Of a stretch of 40,054 bases of DNA, positions 27,546 to 34,131 are shown one piece after another. The notes beneath the pieces were generated by a model. That model searched no databases, was not told the DNA's origin, and saw only the letters and a list, made by a program, of their open reading frames with translations. A program made the position numbers and the translations under genes. This DNA is from a bacterium (GTDB lineage Bacteria; Patescibacteriota; Microgenomatia; UBA12405): positions 1 through 40,054 of the forward strand of contig JAKAFM010000010.1 in the NCBI GenBank assembly GCA_021817905.1, in the 5' to 3' direction. How positions within the stretch are numbered: the stretch's first letter is position 1; each line of letters begins with the position of its first letter.

Positions 27546-28444
27546 TAAACATTAACGACCTAAATAAATGTATTGAACAATCAAAAGATAGAAATGATCC
27601 AACTTATACCAAGCTTGCCACCAAGTTAATTGTGGAGTGTCAAGGCAAAAGCGAAGCTGAAATTATTAAAAATTTTGAATTAGTGGATGTCCCAGTAGGA
27701 AAAGAAGTAAGTTATCTAATCCTTAAATTCGGTCTTCTACTAATTAACCTAATTGGCAATAGACACTCTGAGGATATCCTCACAGCCTATACGGTCGGAT
27801 CAGTATCCGGAGGATACTGCAAAAATGGCAAACAACAAAGAATCGTATTCGAATATGTGCCCACTGAAAATCATACTTTGTCAGGACTGAGAATTACTCC
27901 CACAGGAATGGTTATGCCGGATCTTGATTTAGAGATAATAGTTAGATCTAATTCTTCTGAAGCCGTAAAGAAAACTGTTGTTGAGATATATGAAAATTTG
28001 AAAATAAAATACCTTGAGTTTTTAGATATTCCCGTTGATATCAGAATTATTGATCAAATAGACCTTGATTATTATTTGCATGTATCTGAAAAGCCCAGTT
28101 ATTCCATTTTTAGACTTCTCTTTGGTCCACCTCTTTGTTTGTATAATCAAACTGAATTTAGTCAAATACTCGATAGGGCAACAAAACTAATTCTTGATAA
28201 TCACAACCAAATTGATGAAGTGCCAGAATGGAGGATGTGGAATGCATATATGGATGAGATCAAAATGATTAAAGGGCTTACTAAACGAGAAGAACGATTT
28301 TTCCCCGCCGAAGAGTTAAAAACAATGGGTGACTTATATTGGTTTTATTCATTAAGAATAAATACTCCGAACGAAAAGAATCCGTCAAATTTTCCGCCAG
28401 ATGCATCCAGTAAATCATTCAAAATGAAGTTTGGATATCATTAG
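27542..28444 (+). CDS. hypothetical protein, divergent nucleotidyltransferase-like
   Basis: YTVGSVSGG... MVMPDLDLEIIV (GS..., DxD) followed by VDIRIID. Confidence 0.5.
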   Translation: MININDLNKCIEQSKDRNDPTYTKLATKLIVECQGKSEAEIIKNFELVDVPVGKEVSYLILKFGLLLINLIGNRHSEDILTAYTVGSVSGGYCKNGKQQRIVFEYVPTENHTLSGLRITPTGMVMPDLDLEIIVRSNSSEAVKKTVVEIYENLKIKYLEFLDIPVDIRIIDQIDLDYYLHVSEKPSYSIFRLLFGPPLCLYNQTEFSQILDRATKLILDNHNQIDEVPEWRMWNAYMDEIKMIKGLTKREERFFPAEELKTMGDLYWFYSLRINTPNEKNPSNFPPDASSKSFKMKFGYH

Positions 28445-28494
28445 TTATTTACTTGTCTGCAAAACAATTAAAATCTCTATTTTGTCAATAATTA

Positions 28495-29301
28495 TTAAAT
28501 GTAATTGTCCAGAACCACTTTGTGGGGAATCGAGTGTTTTATTAAGTCATCTTTCAGTTTAGATAATCCGACATAAATGCCTGGGTGACATTCACTCATT
28601 TTCTTTTTGCTTCCACAAACACATTTTTTGTAACCTTTGATATTTTTCCTCTTTTTGAGCATTTGTCTAACAATGTAGTTTTCTTCAGAACGAATTATCA
28701 CAGAAAATACTTTTTCCACCTCCTCTCTTGAATGAGAATCTGTCTCTCCGTATTTCTCGATAATTCCTAATACGCCGTGAGCATATTCTCCCCAAGGCCA
28801 GTGTCGGTATTTTTGAAAAAAAGACTGTTCATAAAAAAATGGAATGACCATCTGATTCATAAAATCACTCAACTTGAATCCCGAAGAGAAATATTCATCC
28901 TCAGAGCCTTCGACACACAGGCAGGCTGCCTTACTTGGATTAATATGAAGATCTGACAGATCAATTAAATTACTCTTGGCGAAGTTCTCAATTTTCCCAC
29001 CGACTTCAAACACTTGTGGTAGTTTTGAGGAGGTGGTGGGAGCAAATATTATCTTTATCTGGTATTCGTCCTCAATATTGATTCCACTACCTTGCTGAAT
29101 AGTCTGAGAGCCGATTAAAAATGAGTTATCCGAATGGTTATAGCTCATGGCAAACTTCAATTTACCTTGAATTTCATCCACCCCATTAGGTCGTTTACTG
29201 GCTGTCAATGCAGGATAGTATTTATTGATCCAATCTAGGTCTTGGGCGGTAAGCTTGAGATCAAAAGCTTCTCCATGGTTTCGGTGGTGAATGTCCGACA
29301 T
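28495..29301 (-). CDS. E2-like (ubiquitin-conjugating-fold) CBASS accessory protein with C-terminal SEC-C motif; start re-assigned to ATG 29301
   Basis: GKLKFAMSY...YQIKIIFAP...PQVFEVGGKI...LHINPSKAACLCVEG resembles E2 beta-meander + HPN..G.iCL; C-terminal KKCVCGSKKKMSECH. The ORF-track start at 29520 lies deep inside the upstream CD-NTase. Confidence 0.65.
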   Translation of the reverse strand: MSDIHHRNHGEAFDLKLTAQDLDWINKYYPALTASKRPNGVDEIQGKLKFAMSYNHSDNSFLIGSQTIQQGSGINIEDEYQIKIIFAPTTSSKLPQVFEVGGKIENFAKSNLIDLSDLHINPSKAACLCVEGSEDEYFSSGFKLSDFMNQMVIPFFYEQSFFQKYRHWPWGEYAHGVLGIIEKYGETDSHSREEVEKVFSVIIRSEENYIVRQMLKKRKNIKGYKKCVCGSKKKMSECHPGIYVGLSKLKDDLIKHSIPHKVVLDNYI

Positions 29302-30310
29302 AGACGTTTTGGGTAAATTGCTTATTATCTTCAAGCTCCTCGTTAAATATTGTTCTCCAGTAAGAAAGGGATTCCTCAATATTCCCATTAGACTCCTGCT
29401 CGACTGCATTGGTAATCGTTTCATGAATAGATTGAAGTTTTCCCTTAATCGTCTCTCTTGTCCAATCGTCCCAATCCTCAATATAATCATCCACCTTATT
29501 ATCCGGATTAGCAGGATCAATTATCGAAGCTTTGTCTAATAGACTCCCGGCCTTTTGGAAAAATTTGTGCAAACCATCACTATAAGAAGTGATTTTTTCT
29601 CCCTCGAGAATTTTGGCTGCCAGCAATTCTAAATGGAATGATCTAAGTTTTATTGGCTCGCTGTTAAATTCCTTTCTTTTAATATATTTGATCAATCTAG
29701 CTATTTTCTTAAATCGCTTTTTACCGCTAAATTCCGTGTCATCATTCACCTTGTTTATATATTCATAGTGGGTTTTTGGGTTAGAGGTGATGTATTTATC
29801 TTCTTTGCCTTCTTCTGCGTCAGGAATTTTGTATGCCGTCTCATCTTCGGTTTCGAAAGCGGGAATTACATCGATGCTAAAATTATCGGTGTACTTGACG
29901 GTAACTGAGTGGCGCTGACTTTTTACTTCGATATTATTTTGACCCTCGTAGATCTTCTCTAAAGCCGTCTTAAGCTTTTCAATTAAATCTACCGGAGTAA
30001 TCAAGTCGTCCAAGTCCTCACCCCTGTACTCTTGGCTGTCTAGGACTAAAAAGAGATCCACGTCTTTTGGTGGTCTGATCATGGTGTTACGGCGATAAGA
30101 CCCAGTAAGAAAATAGGAGGGGAGATTTTCCTCATCATCTGTAGCTAAAACTTTCATTTCTTCCTTCAGCTTCTCTACTAGATCTTTGTAGGTGCCCATG
30201 ATTAAACAATAATCACACCCATCCTCTGATCCCTTGCATTCGCCGTCACATAATTTAACGAGATTTATTTTTTGGGATAAATAATTATCAAAAAATTCTT
30301 CTATGGTCAT
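29261..30310 (-). CDS. CD-NTase (SMODS-type CBASS oligonucleotide cyclase)
   Basis: FLTGSYRRNTMIRPPKDVDLFLVLD (GS...DxD) and third carboxylate FSIDVIPAF. Confidence 0.88.
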   Translation of the reverse strand: MTIEEFFDNYLSQKINLVKLCDGECKGSEDGCDYCLIMGTYKDLVEKLKEEMKVLATDDEENLPSYFLTGSYRRNTMIRPPKDVDLFLVLDSQEYRGEDLDDLITPVDLIEKLKTALEKIYEGQNNIEVKSQRHSVTVKYTDNFSIDVIPAFETEDETAYKIPDAEEGKEDKYITSNPKTHYEYINKVNDDTEFSGKKRFKKIARLIKYIKRKEFNSEPIKLRSFHLELLAAKILEGEKITSYSDGLHKFFQKAGSLLDKASIIDPANPDNKVDDYIEDWDDWTRETIKGKLQSIHETITNAVEQESNGNIEESLSYWRTIFNEELEDNKQFTQNVYVGHSPPKPWRSF

Positions 30311-30311
30311 A

Positions 30312-30851
30312 TTACTTTTTGGAATAACCAGTAGTTATAAGTGCGGTGACAATGTCATTTAGTATCCGTCCTCGAAAGTTGGCGACAGCAACATTTCTGC
30401 CATTGTCTAATTTAGCCATGATATCGTCCGGTATAAAGCCGCCGCTTTTGGGAGCGTAGACAATCATTGCCTCCCCATCCTTTTTAAGATTTTTGATATC
30501 GATTACCTTTTCTCCCCAATCCGGCCAGTAGACCAGAAATAATGTAGCTTTTTCAGATTTACCAAAATCGTCTTCTTTGCAGATCTTGGTTATATTTTTA
30601 TCTGAAAAAAGCCCGGAGTCGAGCAGAAGGTCAGTCATGCTTTGAAGATTGTCATTTTTTGCGAATATTGCAATTCTTCTCTTAGCAAAGCCGTTACCAA
30701 ACCGTAAAATTGCTGGCAGAATGCCTTTTATCCAAGCAATGATTGCCCAAATTATCATTAAAAAAAGTATGATGGTGCTCGGGTAACCTAATAAATCCAA
30801 GAAATCCTTAATTAGGCTAATTAAATCTGTCATAGTCTTGCCTCCAACCAT
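30312..30851 (-). CDS. membrane-anchored putative CBASS effector (N-terminal TM, cytosolic alpha/beta domain)
   Basis: YPSTIILFLMIIWAIIAWIKGILPAIL hydrophobic segment, then RRIAIFA...LFLVYWPDW...AMIVYAPKSGG...VAVANFRGRILNDIVTALITT. Confidence 0.6.
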   Translation of the reverse strand: MVGGKTMTDLISLIKDFLDLLGYPSTIILFLMIIWAIIAWIKGILPAILRFGNGFAKRRIAIFAKNDNLQSMTDLLLDSGLFSDKNITKICKEDDFGKSEKATLFLVYWPDWGEKVIDIKNLKKDGEAMIVYAPKSGGFIPDDIMAKLDNGRNVAVANFRGRILNDIVTALITTGYSKK

Positions 30852-31096
30852 TCATGAGCAGTGACATCCATGAAGGCAGAGTAACTACCGGCGGAAAGTT
30901 GCGCCACAAAGACTTGGTCATTTTGGTCGATAACAGTCATTAAACTGTCCCTAATACCGTCGGCGGACAAATTTGTGCTGACCAACCATAAGTTTTGAAG
31001 CGGATGGAGGGTTTGTCCTAAATTCCTAATACTTTGATAGAGGGAGTCATAGTTCTGGCCAACCCTCCTAAGATCATATGTTATAGCGTAAATCAT
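30830..31096 (-). CDS. Cas2-like (SinR-annotated family) ferredoxin-fold protein
   Basis: MIYAITYDLRRVGQNYDSLYQSIRNLGQTLHPLQNLWLVSTNLSADGIRDSLMTVIDQNDQVFVAQLS; no cas1 or CRISPR array in window. Confidence 0.65.
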   Translation of the reverse strand: MIYAITYDLRRVGQNYDSLYQSIRNLGQTLHPLQNLWLVSTNLSADGIRDSLMTVIDQNDQVFVAQLSAGSYSAFMDVTAHEWLEARL

Positions 31097-31191
31097 CTTG
31101 ATTTTTTCTTAAAATGTAATATCCTCAGAGGGTTAATCAGAATCAAAATCTGGTTTTCCACCTGTTGATTTAATCCATTGTCTCACATGTG

Positions 31192-31213
31192 AAACAGTGT
31201 TGCAATACTGTTT
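31192..31213. promoter_or_regulatory. near-perfect palindromic operator AAACAGTGTTGCAATACTGTTT
   Basis: 20/22 positions match the reverse complement; located between divergent CBASS operon and XRE gene, just upstream of TATAAT (31223-31228). Confidence 0.7.
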
Positions 31214-31235
31214 TAATTGATTTATAATATTTCTA

Positions 31236-31592
31236 ATGAAGATTAGTCTTGAAAATCTAAGTCTTATATTAAAAGAAAGGCGAGGAGGTAGAGGAATTAG
31301 AGAAGTTGCCAAAGAAATTAAAATAAGTCCGGCAACTTTATCACGGATAGAACAAGGGAAACAACCAGATCTTGATACTTTTTCCAAAATTTGTGCATGG
31401 TTAAACGTTGACCCCGGAGACATTTTGGGGGTTGTGAACACTGAAACCAACTATACTCAGCAAACGACTTGCGACCAAAGAGTAATGGTTCATTATAAAG
31501 CTAAACAGACCATTAGTCCTGACACTGCAAAAAAACTTTCTGAGCTCATAATTCAGGTGCAACAATCAATTCAAGATGGATTGATTAAATGA
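31236..31592 (+). CDS. XRE-family HTH transcriptional regulator
   Basis: GIREVAKEIKISPATLSRIEQGKQPDLDTFSKICAWLNVDPGDILG. Confidence 0.92.
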   Translation: MKISLENLSLILKERRGGRGIREVAKEIKISPATLSRIEQGKQPDLDTFSKICAWLNVDPGDILGVVNTETNYTQQTTCDQRVMVHYKAKQTISPDTAKKLSELIIQVQQSIQDGLIK

Positions 31593-32179
31593 GAGGTGAT
31601 GTAACCAACACAACAACATATTTTGAAAGAGGATTCAAAAGTTGGTGTGAGAACACCGCAGTTTCCATTAGGAGTCGCCTTGGTCTTTCCAAGTTTGAAT
31701 CATTAGATCCGTGGTTATTAGCACAACATCTTAAAGTCGCAATTCTATTTCCTTCAAATATTCCAGGCTTAACGAATGAAGTCGCCGATTACTTAAAGTC
31801 TTCTGACGGAGATGAATGGTCAGCAGTCACTATAATTTACTTAGGTATCACCGTTGTCGTAATAAATCAAAATCATTCTGTCGCTCGCCAATCTACAGAC
31901 ATAATGCACGAGCTAGCCCACTTAATTAGGGCTCATCAACCAGTTCAACACTTTACGAATGATTCCGGGTTCGTAATACGTTCGTTTAATAAATCCCAAG
32001 AAGATGAGGCGGATTGGCTGGCAGCTACGTTACTACTCCCACGTACAGCTTTATTTCAGATTGCAAGATCCCATTACGACATTGATCAAGTTTGTTCAGA
32101 ATTTAAAGTAAGTAAAATGCTATTAAAATACAGACTTAATGTAACAGGACTGGCAAGACAGTATCCGGTAACCAATTAA
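31589..32179 (+). CDS. ImmA/IrrE-family metallopeptidase
   Basis: DIMHELAHLIRAH (HExxH) ... EDEADWLAATLLLPR. Confidence 0.93.
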   Translation: MRGDVTNTTTYFERGFKSWCENTAVSIRSRLGLSKFESLDPWLLAQHLKVAILFPSNIPGLTNEVADYLKSSDGDEWSAVTIIYLGITVVVINQNHSVARQSTDIMHELAHLIRAHQPVQHFTNDSGFVIRSFNKSQEDEADWLAATLLLPRTALFQIARSHYDIDQVCSEFKVSKMLLKYRLNVTGLARQYPVTN

Positions 32180-32320
32180 AGTACTATAAGTTTTGCTAGT
32201 ATCGTTTTGAACCACTGATAATTTTTACTAGAAGTTGTCAATAGGCAAATTAAAATTTGTTTTTCAAAAAATAGAACATTAAATAATAGATCTAAAGACA
32301 GGAAATATTTACCATCGTAT

Positions 32321-32354
32321 CACCCTCCTTGACAACCCCGTTGTCAATAGGGTG
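32321..32354. promoter_or_regulatory. strong hairpin CACCCT-cc-TTGACAAC-ccc-GTTGTCAA-t-AGGGTG
   Basis: 14 paired positions with a small internal bulge and 3-nt loop. Confidence 0.7.
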
Positions 32355-32395
32355 GAAAAAACGGCAATTTAAAAAACTCATGGTATTTTCCTGGT

Positions 32396-33724
32396 ATGAA
32401 CAATACCAACAAACTTCAAATCGTCCTTGTTAATATTTCCGACCTTCACCATCCCGAAGTTAATCCCCGAAAATGGTCACCGGAGCAAACCGAGAATCTT
32501 AAGGAAAGTATTAAACGCTTTGGGCTTGTAGACCCAATCATTGTCAATTCTTTTGAAGAAAGGCGAGGAGTAATTATTGGTGGCAATTTCCGTTTTGAAG
32601 TTGCCAAACAACTCGGCTTTACTGAAGTCCCTGTAGTATATGTAAACATTTCTGATTTGGAGAAAGAGAAAGAACTGAATCTCCGTCTCAATAAAAATAC
32701 AGGCGAGTTTGATCTCAAACTATTATCCGAGTTCGATGAATCAATTCTTAAAGACATTGGATTTAATTCAGAAGAACTTGATGACATTTTCAATATCGAA
32801 ACTACCCCCGAGGAATTTGATTTAGCCAAAGAATTAAAGAAACTGAAAATCGATAAAGTGGAAACCCGGACGGGTGATCTGTGGCAACTTGGGGATTCGA
32901 GATTGTTAGTGGGCGACTCAACTAAAACCGAAGACATATTAGAACTCATGGATAACGAAAAAGCAAACATGTGCCTAACGGACCCTCCATATATCCTTGA
33001 CTACTTAAGGGGCAAACGAAAAGGCAATCCGACTGATGGTTTTGGTCAAAAGAGAAACCGTCGTTATATCGGCACTGACTCATTGCCTGATAATTTTACT
33101 GAGCTATGGATGGCAAATATTGCCAAGATTCAAAAAGAAAGCTTCTCCATTATTGTCTATGAAAATTGGAAGAATCTTAGAACTATCTGGGGTGAAATGG
33201 AAAAGTATTGGCGAGTAAAAAATATGATCGTTTGGCATTTACCTAACCGTACCCAAGGGTTTTCAGCTAAGTACAAATTCTTTAGTAAACACGACATTGC
33301 CATGGTTGGAGCCTCGCCTAACGCCGATATCGAATTTAATATGGAGCCGGAGACTGATGGCCTTCAGCAAGAATACGAAACCGCTCTCTATGCCATCAGT
33401 GGCAAACCTCAATGGGAGGGTTATGAAAAAGGTAAAAAGGTTCAGCCGACCGATTTTATTGAATTCAAAGCCTCAGATGAAAAAAGTTCCGGTCAGGGGA
33501 TTATCTTTGGTACTAAGCCAACTGAAATCCTAATCCCTTACATTAAGGTATTAACTAAAAGAGGGGATTTAATCATCGAGCCGTTCGGAGGCAGTGGAAG
33601 CACCCTAATTGCTGCTACCAAAATGAAACGGCGTTGTTACATCATGGAAAAATGTCCCACCTACGCCGAGGTAATTAAAAAGCGTTGGGAAAAACTTACT
33701 GGGTTAAAGGCTTTAAAAATATGA
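32396..33724 (+). CDS. ParB-like N-domain fused to DNA (N6/N4) methyltransferase, phage type
   Basis: ParB-like DLHHPEVNPRKWSPEQTENLKESIKRFGLVDPIIVN..GVIIGGNFRFEVAKQLG; LTDPPYILDYL; EPFGGSGSTLIAA. Confidence 0.9.
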   Translation: MNNTNKLQIVLVNISDLHHPEVNPRKWSPEQTENLKESIKRFGLVDPIIVNSFEERRGVIIGGNFRFEVAKQLGFTEVPVVYVNISDLEKEKELNLRLNKNTGEFDLKLLSEFDESILKDIGFNSEELDDIFNIETTPEEFDLAKELKKLKIDKVETRTGDLWQLGDSRLLVGDSTKTEDILELMDNEKANMCLTDPPYILDYLRGKRKGNPTDGFGQKRNRRYIGTDSLPDNFTELWMANIAKIQKESFSIIVYENWKNLRTIWGEMEKYWRVKNMIVWHLPNRTQGFSAKYKFFSKHDIAMVGASPNADIEFNMEPETDGLQQEYETALYAISGKPQWEGYEKGKKVQPTDFIEFKASDEKSSGQGIIFGTKPTEILIPYIKVLTKRGDLIIEPFGGSGSTLIAATKMKRRCYIMEKCPTYAEVIKKRWEKLTGLKALKI

Positions 33725-34131
33725 AAAGCAAAACCCAAATTCTTGAACTCCTAAAAACTACTCCAATCGTCCAAGTTGCTTGTCAAAAATCAGGTGTCAG
33801 TCGGGCCACCTACTATCGATGGCGCGACAAGGATAAAAAATTCAAAGAACAATCGGACTTGGCACTAAAAGAAGGGATTGCCTTCATTAACGACCTTGCC
33901 GAAAGTCAGCTTCTCACATCAATTAAGGAAAAGAACATGACTGCCATTATTTTTTGGCTCAAAAACCGTCATTCGGGTTATGACACCACAAAACTTCAAA
34001 TATCTGCTGACAATTTGAACAAAGACGAGACATTGACTCCAGAGCAACAGCAATTAGTTAACAAAGCACTACAAATGGCTTCAATTTTACCTACTACAGG
34101 AGATATTACTGATGAAACTACCTCAAAGTGA
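33721..34131 (+). CDS. small terminase / phBC6A51-type HTH protein
   Basis: ACQKSGVSRATYYRWRDKDKKFKEQSDLALKEGIAFINDLAESQLL; ATGA coupling with methyltransferase, position upstream of TerL. Confidence 0.75.
   Translation: MKSKTQILELLKTTPIVQVACQKSGVSRATYYRWRDKDKKFKEQSDLALKEGIAFINDLAESQLLTSIKEKNMTAIIFWLKNRHSGYDTTKLQISADNLNKDETLTPEQQQLVNKALQMASILPTTGDITDETTSK

Noticed and set aside
29302-29520. N-terminal 73 aa of the ORF 28495..29520
   Set aside because: Sequence is out-of-frame read-through of the CD-NTase gene; low-complexity Ile/Arg composition, ATG at 29301 is a better start.
28495-31096. CRISPR-Cas locus because of the Cas2-like protein
   Set aside because: No cas1, no effector Cas genes and no regularly spaced direct repeats anywhere in the window.
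31133-31450. 105-aa minus-strand ORF
   Set aside because: Antisense to the XRE regulator and covers the palindromic operator; no recognisable domain.
32446-32970. 174-aa minus-strand ORF
   Set aside because: Antisense to the ParB–methyltransferase; Ser-rich shadow ORF.
33685-33720. Upstream start of the small-terminase ORF
   Set aside because: Overlaps the conserved end of the methyltransferase; ATG 33721 gives the standard ATGA coupling.
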